Below, piece by piece: positions 1 through 7,583 of a stretch of 64,000 nucleotides of DNA. Each line of letters starts with the position of its first letter. The stretch's first letter is position 1. This DNA comes from Burkholderia sp. D-99 (GTDB lineage Bacteria > Pseudomonadota > Gammaproteobacteria > Burkholderiales > Burkholderiaceae): contig NZ_JAAOXM010000006.1 in the NCBI RefSeq assembly GCF_011605345.1, forward strand, positions 301,804-365,803, given 5' to 3'. The position numbers and the translations under genes are program-made. The notes beneath the pieces are model-generated. The model saw nothing but the letters and a program-made list of their open reading frames with translations, had not been told where the DNA came from and searched no databases.

Positions 1-1
1 C

Positions 2-247
2 GGCGTGATCTCGCAGGTGTTCGGCGTGCGCTACATCGCGACGCTGTTCGGCTTCGTGTTCTTCGGGCACCAGCTCGGCAGCTTCTTCGGTGTCTGGCTC
101 GGTGCGCTCGTGTACGACGCGACCCATTCGTACATGCCGCTGTGGATCGGCTCGATCGCCCTCGGCGTACTCGCGGCGTTGCTGCACCTGCCGATCAACG
201 ACGCGCGCGTCGCGCGTCCGGCATCGGGCAACGCGGCATGGGCATGA
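2..247 (+). CDS. MFS transporter, C-terminal fragment
   Basis: This is the last 81 codons of a gene whose start lies outside the window. The visible part has two hydrophobic segments of major-facilitator type, one starting around YIATLFGFVFFGHQLGSFFG and one around MPLWIGSIALGVLAALL, followed by a short polar tail. This fits the last two helices of an MFS permease, a secondary transporter of the inner membrane. The substrate cannot be told from this fragment. The stop codon overlaps the ATG of the next small ORF (ATGA), so the two may be translationally coupled. Confidence 0.8.
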   Translation, partial: GVISQVFGVRYIATLFGFVFFGHQLGSFFGVWLGALVYDATHSYMPLWIGSIALGVLAALLHLPINDARVARPASGNAAWA

Positions 248-360
248 TCCGCGCAGCACTGGCCGCCGGCACGCTCGCGTTCGTCGCGTGGTGCGGCGCG
301 GCCTACTTCGATTCGGGCGTCGCGTACGCGCTGCTCGAGCACGTCGCGTTCTGCAATTGA
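244..360 (+). CDS. Small hypothetical membrane-associated protein (38 aa)
   Basis: The ORF starts with an ATG that overlaps the stop of the upstream MFS gene (ATGA), an arrangement typical of translational coupling. The 38-residue product has one hydrophobic stretch near the N-terminus (LAAGTLAFVAWCGAAYF) and could be a single-span membrane peptide. It is not recognised as a known family. Coding status rests on the overlap and on an intact frame, so it is only moderately supported. It may simply be a short non-conserved frame downstream of the permease. Confidence 0.4.
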   Translation: MIRAALAAGTLAFVAWCGAAYFDSGVAYALLEHVAFCN

Positions 361-382
361 TGCGGCGCCCCGATGCGGGCGG

Positions 383-1867
383 TCAGCGGCGCTTCGGCAA
401 TGCCGCCAGCGCATCGAGTGCGCGGTCACGCGCGGCCGCATGCTCGACGAGCGGTTCCGGATAGTCGAGTCCGAGCCGCACACCCGCCGCGTCGAGCTCC
501 AGCGGCGTAGCCTCCCACGGCGCATGAATCGATGCGGTGTCGAGGCCGGCAAGCTCGGGCACCCAGCGTCGCACGTACGCGCCATCCGGGTCGAACTTCC
601 GCCCTTGCGCGACCGGATTGAAGATGCGGAAATACGGCGCGGCGTCGGCGCCGCAGCCGGCCACCCACTGCCAGCTCGCCGCGTTGTTCGCGGGATCGGC
701 GTCGACCAGCGTGTCCCAGAACCACGCTTCGCCCGCGCGCCAGTCGATCAGCACGTGCTTGATCAGGAACGACGCAACGACCATCCGCACACGGTTGTGC
801 ATCCAGCCGGTCGTCCACAGTTCGCGCAGGCCCGCATCAACGAGCGGATAGCCGGTCAGCCCGCGCTGCCACGCACGCAGCGCGGCGGGATCGTCGCGCC
901 ACCGCATCGCATCGAACTGCGTGCGGAAGTTGTCGGTCGCGAGTGCCGGAAAGTGGTACAGCAGCATGTAGCTGAATTCCCGCCAGCCGAGTTCGCTCAG
1001 GAACTTGTCGGCGCCCGCCGCGCACGCCGCGCCGCCCGCCTGCGCGGCACCCTGCACCGCGTGCCACACCTGTCGCGGCGACACGTTGCCGAAGCGCAGG
1101 AACGGCGACAGCCGGCTCGTCGCGGGCCGGTCGGGACGGTCGCGCGCATCCGCGTAATCGGCCAGCGACGTCGTCAGGAACGCGTCGAGCTGCGCGTGCG
1201 CGCCGTCTTCGTCGGGTGCGGGCCACGCGTCGCACAGGCCGCCGGCCCAATTCGGCACCGGCGGACGCAACGCCAGCGCGTCGAGCGCCAGCGCACGGTC
1301 GCTCACCGCCTTCGGCCACGGATAAAAGCCGATCCGTTCGGGCGCCGGCAGCGGCGCGACGACCGCACGATCGCGGCGCGCCGCGCGCCAGTACGCGGTG
1401 AACACCTGGTACGGCCCACCGCTGCCCGTCAGCACCTCCCACGGCTCGTTCAGCAGGCTGCCGTTGCTGCTCTCGACCGTGACACCGCGCGCCTTGAGCG
1501 ACGCCTTCAGCGCCGCGTCGGCGTCGCGCTGCGGTTGCGCATAACGACGGTTCCAGTACACGGCTTGCGCACCCGTGTCGTGCACGACGCGCTCGATCTC
1601 GCGCGGCGCGTCGCCGCGCAACAGCAGCAGGCGTCCGCCATGACGCGCCAGCGCCGCGTCGAGCCCGGCCAGCGACCCGTGCAGCCACCAGCGCGCCGCG
1701 CCGCCGAGCGCTCGCCCCGCGCCAGCACCCGTGTCGTCGACGAATACGCACACGAGCGGCCGGCCCGATGCCGCCGCGCGCGTCAGCGCGGGCTGGTCGG
1801 TCACGCGCAGATCGTCGCGGAACCAGACGATCGCGGGAGCAACGGACGACTTGGCGGGCACGGGCAC
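383..1867 (-). CDS. phrB: Deoxyribodipyrimidine photolyase (class I cryptochrome/photolyase family)
   Basis: The 494-residue product has the N-terminal photolyase domain (IVWFRDDLRVTDQPAL near residue 13) and the C-terminal FAD-binding domain. The latter includes WREFSYMLLYHFP, the block WMHNRVRMVVASFLIK and the segment NNAASWQWVAGCGADAAPYF, all hallmarks of class I photolyases. The family repairs cyclobutane pyrimidine dimers in DNA using blue light, reduced FAD and an antenna chromophore. The start is a GTG; no strong Shine-Dalgarno is visible, and a second GTG lies two codons in. It is a single-gene unit, convergent with the preceding small ORF. A cryptochrome-like role cannot be excluded, but the sequence looks like an ordinary CPD photolyase of normal length. 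Confidence 0.93.
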   Translation of the reverse strand: MPVPAKSSVAPAIVWFRDDLRVTDQPALTRAAASGRPLVCVFVDDTGAGAGRALGGAARWWLHGSLAGLDAALARHGGRLLLLRGDAPREIERVVHDTGAQAVYWNRRYAQPQRDADAALKASLKARGVTVESSNGSLLNEPWEVLTGSGGPYQVFTAYWRAARRDRAVVAPLPAPERIGFYPWPKAVSDRALALDALALRPPVPNWAGGLCDAWPAPDEDGAHAQLDAFLTTSLADYADARDRPDRPATSRLSPFLRFGNVSPRQVWHAVQGAAQAGGAACAAGADKFLSELGWREFSYMLLYHFPALATDNFRTQFDAMRWRDDPAALRAWQRGLTGYPLVDAGLRELWTTGWMHNRVRMVVASFLIKHVLIDWRAGEAWFWDTLVDADPANNAASWQWVAGCGADAAPYFRIFNPVAQGRKFDPDGAYVRRWVPELAGLDTASIHAPWEATPLELDAAGVRLGLDYPEPLVEHAAARDRALDALAALPKRR

Positions 1868-2002
1868 CTCGATGACGAAAGCAGGAAGAGACCCGTATTG
1901 TCGCGGCTGCGCTGCGTGGTGTCGACGTTCGACGCCCCCGCGTGCCGATGGCGTCGACGGTCACGGCCGTCGTACCCGCTGCTGCCCCCCCGGTGAAACG
2001 CC

Positions 2003-2047
2003 TTAGTCCATTCCGACGATTCTTCGCCGCATGCGCCGGCCTACGCT
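2003..2047 (+). promoter_or_regulatory. Shared regulon motif and -10 box, copy A (upstream of the SRPBCC gene)
   Basis: TTAGTCCATTCCGACGA at 2003-2019 is followed 22 bp later by TACGCT (2042-2047), a -10-like box. The same 17-bp element with the same spacing to TAnnnT recurs at 7475 (+), 7443 (-) and, more weakly, at 10442 (+). The element sits just upstream of or over the expected -35 position, as expected for an activator site. The rest of the 336-bp gap between the photolyase and the SRPBCC gene (1868-2203) shows no gene that I can support. Confidence 0.55.
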
Positions 2048-2203
2048 CGATGTCGGGTGCGCTGCGCGGCACCTGCCGGCCGCTACCGGCACCGCGCGTT
2101 CCGTCCCGCCCCTGCCATGCGCGCCGGCCGATGCCGTCGCGGACCTATCCGACCGCTGCGGCGCCCGGCCAGCCGGGCGCGCAGCCTCACCCGATAAACC
2201 CCC

Positions 2204-2683
2204 ATGACCAAACCCTCGAATCTCGTCACCTCGATCACCGTCGACATCGACGCACCGGCTTCCGTCGTCTGGGAAGTGCTGACCGACTTCCCCCGCTACG
2301 GCGAATGGAACACGTTTTGCGTCGGTTTCGAAACGACCGGCAAGCTCGGCGATTTCGTGCACATGCAGGTGCGTATTCCCGGCACGGAGACCGTGATTCC
2401 CGTCAGCGAGATCCTCGTCGCCTGCGAACCGGAACGCCTGCTGTCGTGGGAGCAGCGCCCGACCGACGACAACAAGGACGCCGCGCGCCGCGACCAGTAC
2501 ATCGATGCGATCGACGCGCAGCGCTGCCGCTATTTCACGACCGACCAGTTCCTCGGCATCAACGCGGACACGATCATGCAGAACCACGGTGCGTGGGTGA
2601 AACAGGGTTTCGACCAGTGCGCGCGCGACGTGAAGCAGCGCGCAGAAGCACTGCATGCGGCACGCAAGCGCAAAAGCGCGTGA
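2204..2683 (+). CDS. SRPBCC (START/polyketide-cyclase fold) family protein
   Basis: The 159-residue product opens with the typical SRPBCC start: SITVDIDAPASVVWEVLTDFPRYGEWN at residues 10-36, the strand-helix entry of a helix-grip fold that binds hydrophobic ligands. Family members include aromatase/cyclases, lipid carriers and many orphans, so the ligand is unknown. It is followed after 13 bp by a SnoaL-like gene, with which it probably forms an operon. The pair lies head-on to a sulfotransferase operon. A promoter motif shared with that operon lies about 185 bp upstream, which suggests co-regulation. The Shine-Dalgarno is weak (only an ACCCCC stretch precedes the ATG). Confidence 0.85.
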   Translation: MTKPSNLVTSITVDIDAPASVVWEVLTDFPRYGEWNTFCVGFETTGKLGDFVHMQVRIPGTETVIPVSEILVACEPERLLSWEQRPTDDNKDAARRDQYIDAIDAQRCRYFTTDQFLGINADTIMQNHGAWVKQGFDQCARDVKQRAEALHAARKRKSA

Positions 2684-2696
2684 CCGGGAGCCGCCG

Positions 2697-3149
2697 ATGC
2701 CCGATCTGCAAACGCTGTCCGACCATCACGACATCCGCGAACTGATCGTCGCGTATTCGAGCGCGATCGACACCCGCGACTTCGACGCGCTCGACGCGGT
2801 GTTCACGCCCGACGCGGCGATCGACTATCGCGCGATGGGCGGCATCGCCGGCTGCTACGCGGAAGTCAAGGCGTGGCTGCGCACCGTGCTGCCGCAGTTT
2901 CCGCAGTACCAGCATATGGTCGGCAACCTGTCGATCCGGCTCGATGGCGACACCGCGCGCGGTCGCACGATCTGCTTCAATCCGATGGAAGTCGTGCTGC
3001 CGGATGGCGGCACGCAGGTGATGTTTCTCGGGCTGTGGTACGTCGACCGGTTCGTGCGTACGGCACCGGGCTGGCGCATCGCCGAGCGCGTCGAGGAGCG
3101 CTGCTACGGCCACAACGTGCCGGCCGTGCTCGCGGGCGCGACCGGGTGA
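2697..3149 (+). CDS. SnoaL-like / nuclear transport factor 2 fold protein
   Basis: The 150-residue product matches the NTF2-like superfamily: LSDHHDIRELIVAYSSAIDTRDFDALDAVFTPDAAIDY is the characteristic N-terminal helix pair, leading to a cone-shaped barrel with GWRIAERV near the end. Members include ketosteroid isomerase, scytalone dehydratase and polyketide cyclases, so an isomerase or dehydratase role on a small hydrophobic molecule is plausible but unproven. The ATG at 2697 was chosen because GGGAG lies just upstream and the family alignment begins here; an upstream in-frame ATG at 2655 lies inside the SRPBCC gene. It is the second gene of a two-gene unit. Confidence 0.85.
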   Translation: MPDLQTLSDHHDIRELIVAYSSAIDTRDFDALDAVFTPDAAIDYRAMGGIAGCYAEVKAWLRTVLPQFPQYQHMVGNLSIRLDGDTARGRTICFNPMEVVLPDGGTQVMFLGLWYVDRFVRTAPGWRIAERVEERCYGHNVPAVLAGATG

Positions 3150-3186
3150 TCGGACCAAAATGCGGGGGCCATCATGCACCGGCCAC

Positions 3187-3223
3187 GATGCGCACGCCGT
3201 GCAATGGCTGCACGGCGCGCGCA
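3187..3223. terminator. Hairpin between convergent genes
   Basis: GATGCGCACGCCGTGCA at 3187-3203 pairs with TGCACGGCGCGCATC at 3209-3223, with a 2-nt bulge and a 5-nt loop. It lies between the convergent SnoaL-like and DHH genes. No T-run follows, so it may be a bidirectional or Rho-assisted terminator. Confidence 0.45.
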
Positions 3224-3238
3224 TCTCAGGCCGTTGCG

Positions 3239-4219
3239 TCAATCGAGCCGGAACGCCGCCTCGAATCGCTCGGCGAACGTGTCGAACTCGGCTTCGGGCA
3301 GATGGTTGATACCGCCCGCGCGCTTGCGCCCGCCGCCGGTCGCAAAGCCGCGGCAGAACTCGTCGGCGCCGAGCGGCCGGCCATCGGGCACGCGCACGCT
3401 GACGACGAGCCCGCCGTCCGCGCGCGGCGACAGCACCGCGAGTGCCGCATGCGGCGCATTGCGCATCCGCTCGTTCGCGAGCATGCCCGTCGCACGCCGC
3501 GCCCATGGATGATCAGGCATCCGGACCAATGTCGCGCCGGGAACCTCGCGCAGCGGCGCAAGTGCGCACGCACGAGCCATGTCGTCGCGGTAGCCGTCGC
3601 GCAGTGCGGCAAACACGGCCGTCTCGCGCACGAAATCGAGCGGGTCGACGCATGGCAGCATCGCGTCGGCGAGCGCCGCCGGGTCGAAATGCAGATCGCC
3701 GACACACTCGCCGTACGCGTTGTAGTTCAGGTAAAGGCCGAGTTCGGCGAGCGTGTCGCGCTCCGCGTCGTCGATCGCATGCTCGCGCGCAAGCGCGCCC
3801 CCGAGCGCCGGCAACTCGTCGCCGAATGCCGCGACGATCGCCCAGCGCACATGCCGGCCGCCGAGATAGCGGTTCACGATCGCGCTCGTGCAGACGTCGG
3901 CCGACGTGTCGATATGCGCGTCGAAGCGCGGATCGTCGGGCAGCTCGCCCGCGAAGTGATGGTCGAAATAGCGGACCGTCGCGCCGTCGCGCAGCAGCCG
4001 CGCGCACGCATCGCGATTCTGGTCGTGCGATACGTCGAGCACGGTGACGATGTCGCCCGCGCGCGCGTCGATCCGCTCGAGCAGCTTGATGTCGCGCTTC
4101 ACACCGGTCACGAGCGTGCCGTGCACGCCCTCCGCGAGCCGCAGTTGCTGAAGCGCGCACAGGCCGTCTGCATCGCCGTTGAATGCAAAGAAGTGTTGTT
4201 CGTTATGGTTGTCCTGCAT
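3239..4219 (-). CDS. DHH/DHHA1 family phosphoesterase
   Basis: The 326-residue product carries the DHH core: FNGDADGLCALQQL near residue 12 (DxDG metal ligand motif), TVLDVSHDQNRD, and the signature RYFDHHFAGELPDD. A C-terminal DHHA1-type substrate motif follows (GGGRKRAGGINHLP). These Mn-dependent enzymes hydrolyse phosphoester bonds; NrnA-type members degrade nano-RNA and dephosphorylate 3'-phosphoadenosine 5'-phosphate (pAp). It is the last gene of the DUF1214-sulfotransferase-SDR operon, 17 bp after the SDR. Because sulfotransferases release pAp, a pAp phosphatase role is an attractive inference. ATG 4219 was chosen because GGAGCAAAGG precedes it; an in-frame ATG at 4234 is possible. Confidence 0.88.
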   Translation of the reverse strand: MQDNHNEQHFFAFNGDADGLCALQQLRLAEGVHGTLVTGVKRDIKLLERIDARAGDIVTVLDVSHDQNRDACARLLRDGATVRYFDHHFAGELPDDPRFDAHIDTSADVCTSAIVNRYLGGRHVRWAIVAAFGDELPALGGALAREHAIDDAERDTLAELGLYLNYNAYGECVGDLHFDPAALADAMLPCVDPLDFVRETAVFAALRDGYRDDMARACALAPLREVPGATLVRMPDHPWARRATGMLANERMRNAPHAALAVLSPRADGGLVVSVRVPDGRPLGADEFCRGFATGGGRKRAGGINHLPEAEFDTFAERFEAAFRLD

Positions 4220-4236
4220 GATCCTTTGCTCCATCG

Positions 4237-5028
4237 TCAGGGCATGAAATCGCCGCCATTTGCGTCGAGCGTCGCGCCCGTCACCGCGTTCGCGTAGTCC
4301 GACGCGAGGAACAGCGCCGCACGCGCGCAATCGTCGTCGGTCGGCAGCTTCGCAAGCGCGATGTTCGATGCGATCGGCGCGATGATCTGCTCTTCCGTCA
4401 TCCCGTACTCGGCGGCCGCCTGCCGGAAATACGTCTGGGTCGGCACGCCCCACATCCACCCCATGTGGATGCTGTTCGCGCGAATGCCGTGCACGCCGAG
4501 TTCGCGCGCCAGGTATTTTGCCGCAACTGCGAGCGCCCCCTTCGATACAGCGTAGCCGCCTTCCCCTGCAAACGGCTTGCGGGTCGCCTGCGTGTTGATC
4601 ATCACGATCGCCCCGCGCTTGCGCCGCTTCATGTGCGGCACGACTTCCTGCGTGAGCGCCATCGTGCCGAACACGTTGGTGTCGAACACCGCGCGCCAGC
4701 CGTCGAGGTCGGCCTCCTCTACCGGTTCGGGAAACGTGCCGTGCACGAAAGCGCTGTTCACGAGTGCATCGATCCGGCCGAAGCGCTCGACGGCCTCGGT
4801 CGCGAGTTGCCGGCATTGCGCGCGATCGGTGATGTCGGTCTTCACCTTCAGCACGTCGCAGTCGACGCCGAGTGCGCCGATCCGGGCCTCCGCGTCGTCG
4901 AGCTTCTCCATCGTGCGCGCCGCGACGACCACGCCGCGTGCACCTTCGCGCGCGGCCTCGACGGCGAGCTTCACGCCGAGCCCCGGCCCGATCCCTGAAA
5001 CTACAACGATCTTGTCTTTCAGCAACAT
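4237..5028 (-). CDS. Short-chain dehydrogenase/reductase (SDR)
   Basis: The 263-residue product is a classical SDR. It has a Rossmann start (KIVVVSGIGPGLG, residues 5-17), an NSA motif (ALVNSAF) in place of the usual NNAG, and the catalytic Tyr-x3-Lys in GGYAVSKGALA. It would oxidise or reduce an alcohol/ketone with NAD(P). Substrate specificity cannot be read. It has a good Shine-Dalgarno (AGGAGA) and lies 41 bp downstream of the sulfotransferase gene, in the same direction, so it is likely to be cotranscribed. The slightly unusual NSAF motif and the operon context suggest a specialised substrate, perhaps the hydroxyl-bearing molecule that is sulfated. Confidence 0.9.
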   Translation of the reverse strand: MLLKDKIVVVSGIGPGLGVKLAVEAAREGARGVVVAARTMEKLDDAEARIGALGVDCDVLKVKTDITDRAQCRQLATEAVERFGRIDALVNSAFVHGTFPEPVEEADLDGWRAVFDTNVFGTMALTQEVVPHMKRRKRGAIVMINTQATRKPFAGEGGYAVSKGALAVAAKYLARELGVHGIRANSIHMGWMWGVPTQTYFRQAAAEYGMTEEQIIAPIASNIALAKLPTDDDCARAALFLASDYANAVTGATLDANGGDFMP

Positions 5029-5069
5029 GGGTTGTCTCCTGGTTGTCGTTCGTCTCGCGGGTGCGGCCG

Positions 5070-6263
5070 TCAGCCGGCCGCCCGCAGGTGCCGCTCGCGA
5101 TACGCGGCGAAGTCGTGCGCGAGCTGCGCATCGGTGAAGCCGAAGCGCGCGATCGAATAGTCGTGCGCGGCGCGCTTGTCGCGGCCGTTGCGCGCCATCC
5201 AGTCGGTCATCGCCGCGCGCTGCGCGGCATCGAGCGGCATGCCGGCGAAGGCGTACACGGCCTCGGCAACGCCGAGCGGATTCGACACCGTGTCCTCGAA
5301 ACGCACGTCGAGAAACCGGCCGGTCGGCAGGGCGTCACGTGCCACCATCGCCGCGCCGATCGCGCGCGCCATCCCCGCGTTCCACTGCGCGCCGACGGCG
5401 AGCGGATCGGGATCGTCGGCATACATCTGCCACAGCGTGAGCGCCATGCTCGCCATCGACGGAATCGTCTGCGCCGGGTCGCGATGCGTGAGCACGACCT
5501 GCGCGCGCGGAAACACGCGGCACAGCACGTCGAGCGCATGCAGGTGCTGCGGCGTCTTCAGCAGCCAGCGCTGCGCCGGCGCAACACCGCGCCGCGCCTT
5601 CTGCCACTGCAGGAACTGCAGCATCCGCTTCAGGTACGTGTAGACCGGCGTGAGATCCTGCCGCGCGAGCCACGCCGTGTAGCGCGGTACGTTCGCGTAC
5701 GAATCCATCGCGCACACGAACGAATGCTCCATCAGCATGAACTCCTCGTCGGCGAGCATCGCATCGAGCGGATGGATCGTCAGGATCTGCGGAATGCAGT
5801 CGACCATCATCGCGACTTCGGCCTGCGCGCGGGCAATGCGCACGGTCGGCTCGGCAAGCGTCTCGCCGGTGAGTGGCGCCGGGTAGCGCGTTTCCCACCA
5901 CGCGGCAGTATGAAAGCGCGGATCGACGGCCAGCAGCCGCTGCAGCAGCGTCGTACCCGTGCGCGGCAGGCCGACGATCACGAGCGGATCGTCGATCGCG
6001 ATGTCCGCGATCTCCGGATGACGCCGGAAGTAATCCTCGACGACGAGCCGGTTCACGAGTTGCCCGACGAGCTTCTCGCGCATCATCTCCGCGCCGCGTG
6101 CGGACAGCTTCGCTTCGTCGATCAGCGACGCGCACATCACGTCGAGCGCCTCGCGATACGGCCCGTCGCCGAATGCAGTGAGCCCGCCCGTGCGCGACAC
6201 GGCCTCGGCAATCAGTCCGTCGGGAGCCAGCAGCGTACGAATCTGGTCGAGCGGCGCATTCAT
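5070..6263 (-). CDS. PAPS-dependent sulfotransferase (Sulfotransferase_3-like)
   Basis: The 397-residue product has the two PAPS-binding signatures of sulfotransferases: the 5'-phosphosulfate loop VGLPRTGTTLLQRL at about residues 97-110, and the 3'-phosphate region RVFPRAQVVLTHRDPAQTIPSM at about 249-270. A KTPQH block at 236-240 is also typical. These enzymes transfer sulfate from PAPS to a hydroxyl or amine and release pAp. The N-terminal 90 residues are helical and typical of bacterial Sulfotransferase_3 proteins. The ATG overlaps the stop of the DUF1214 gene by 4 bp, with a GGAGG ribosome site inside that gene's end, so translation is coupled. The divergent cysD-cysNC pair encodes the PAPS supply. 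Confidence 0.9.
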   Translation of the reverse strand: MNAPLDQIRTLLAPDGLIAEAVSRTGGLTAFGDGPYREALDVMCASLIDEAKLSARGAEMMREKLVGQLVNRLVVEDYFRRHPEIADIAIDDPLVIVGLPRTGTTLLQRLLAVDPRFHTAAWWETRYPAPLTGETLAEPTVRIARAQAEVAMMVDCIPQILTIHPLDAMLADEEFMLMEHSFVCAMDSYANVPRYTAWLARQDLTPVYTYLKRMLQFLQWQKARRGVAPAQRWLLKTPQHLHALDVLCRVFPRAQVVLTHRDPAQTIPSMASMALTLWQMYADDPDPLAVGAQWNAGMARAIGAAMVARDALPTGRFLDVRFEDTVSNPLGVAEAVYAFAGMPLDAAQRAAMTDWMARNGRDKRAAHDYSIARFGFTDAQLAHDFAAYRERHLRAAG

Positions 6264-7369
6264 GCGGCCTCCTTCAGCGCGGCGAGCTTCACGACCCGCG
6301 TGCGCGGATGCACCGGCTGCACGGCACCGACCCAGCGCCAGCAGATCGTGCCGGTGCGATGCCCGGCCGTATCGAGCCAGTTCGCATCACCCGGCCGCGC
6401 GGCCGCGACGACCACCGTCACGCCACCGTCGGCATTGCGCCGTGCGCTGTGCTTGTTCACGCAGATGTCGAAGTGCCTATAGTCGAGCGACTCCATCCAG
6501 TAGTTGTTGAGCTGCACGTTCCAGAAATCACAGTCGGGCACCGTATCGACGTCGATCACGAGCGCTTCGTCGTCGGCCAGCGCCCAGCACGAGTGGTAGT
6601 AGTAGATGTTCGGATCGCCGCCGACCGACTGGCACAGCGCCTGGTCGGCGGGCGGCAGCGCGTTGACGTGCGACCGGTAGCTCGCGGCCCAGTCCGCGAA
6701 CAGCTTCGACGTCTGCTCGACGAATTGCGCGGCGCGCGTGAGGCCGCCGTGCAGCACGAGCGGGTCGAGCGGCGCCGGGCGATCGCCGGCGCCGATGCGC
6801 TCGATCTTTAGTTGAGCAGGCGTTTCCGTGCGTCGATCGAGGAAGGTCTGGCGCACGAGCAGCGCGTTCGTGCCCGGCTCCATGCGCACCCAATTGCCCG
6901 CGCGCGGCGTCTCGCTCAGCACGATCTCGAAGCTGCCGTCCGGCGCGATCTCGAGCTGCTTCGCGTCGAGAAAGCCCGTCTGCAGCATCTTGCCGTCGGT
7001 TTCGTAGCCGCCCTTCTGCGTGCCGAAGCTCAGGTACGCGACCGTGCCGCGCCGCCCCGTCACGCGGTATTCGCAGCGGCCGTCGAGGCGCGCGTACTGG
7101 TACAGGTTGTCGGGATTGTCCGCGCCGATCTTCGCGGTCTCATGCGACGGCGAGAAAAAGCCGGGCCACGCGCCGTCCGCGAACTCGACGTGCATTTCGA
7201 GCGCGATGCGCATCAGCCGGCTCAGGTAGCGGAAGCCTTCCGCGCGTGTCAGCGGATCGTCCGGCGCTTCGGCGCGCAGGATCTGTTGTCCGCTGCGTTT
7301 CAGGGTGTCGCAGAAATCGGCCCAGGTCTGGCCCGAAAGCAATTGCGTGGCACGTGTGTCGTCCGTCAT
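6260..7369 (-). CDS. DUF1214 domain-containing protein
   Basis: The 369-residue soluble protein resembles the DUF1214 family. The recognisable part is in the C-terminal half (PNIYYYHSCWALADDEALVIDVD, CDFWNVQLNNYWMESLDYRH, and the closing GTICWRWVGA). The family has no established enzymatic function. In actinobacteria such proteins occur beside sulfotransferase and SDR genes of lipid or sterol-like metabolism (general knowledge, not checked here). It is the first gene of the four-gene minus-strand operon, with GGAG 12 nt before the ATG. Its promoter carries the shared TTAGTCCA motif (7443 to 7427 on the minus strand) and TAAGGT at 7404-7399. Confidence 0.82.
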   Translation of the reverse strand: MTDDTRATQLLSGQTWADFCDTLKRSGQQILRAEAPDDPLTRAEGFRYLSRLMRIALEMHVEFADGAWPGFFSPSHETAKIGADNPDNLYQYARLDGRCEYRVTGRRGTVAYLSFGTQKGGYETDGKMLQTGFLDAKQLEIAPDGSFEIVLSETPRAGNWVRMEPGTNALLVRQTFLDRRTETPAQLKIERIGAGDRPAPLDPLVLHGGLTRAAQFVEQTSKLFADWAASYRSHVNALPPADQALCQSVGGDPNIYYYHSCWALADDEALVIDVDTVPDCDFWNVQLNNYWMESLDYRHFDICVNKHSARRNADGGVTVVVAAARPGDANWLDTAGHRTGTICWRWVGAVQPVHPRTRVVKLAALKEAA

Positions 7370-7398
7370 GTGTCGTCTCCGCCGATGGTCGAGCGCTT

Positions 7399-7520
7399 AC
7401 CTTAAGCGCCGGCGTCGCGCACCTCTTCGTCCGGGTGGACTAAGGAAAGATCCGCTCCGTCGCCGCATGCCGGTTTAGTCCACCCGGACGAAGAGCGGCA
7501 GGCCGCTCGCTCGATACCGT
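7399..7520. promoter_or_regulatory. Divergent promoter region with two regulon motifs (copies B and C)
   Basis: Two copies of TTAGTCCACCCGGACGA face outward from the middle of the gap between the DUF1214 gene and cysD. Copy C reads leftward from 7443 and is followed after 22 bp by TAAGGT (7404-7399). Copy B reads rightward from 7475 and is followed after 23 bp by TACCGT (7515-7520). Each therefore has its own -10-like box for its own gene. The layout predicts simultaneous activation of both transcription units. Confidence 0.6.
7423..7495. repeat. Perfect 21-bp inverted repeat
   Basis: The arm at 7423-7443 (ending GGTGGACTAA) is the exact reverse complement of the arm at 7475-7495 (beginning TTAGTCCACC). 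The spacer is 31 bp. There are no mismatches across 21 bp and the match stops abruptly at both ends. Each arm contains one regulon motif, so the repeat most likely represents two oppositely oriented activator sites rather than a terminator. Confidence 0.9.
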
Positions 7521-7583
7521 TGGCGTCATGCACGAAACGCCGCACATGTCGCGCGGCGCCGGCATGAAACAAGGAGACGAACG

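Noticed and set aside
440..1996. Long plus-strand open frame (518 codons) over the photolyase gene
   Set aside because: Arg-rich, without domain motifs, and exactly antisense to a clear photolyase; an artefact of high GC content.
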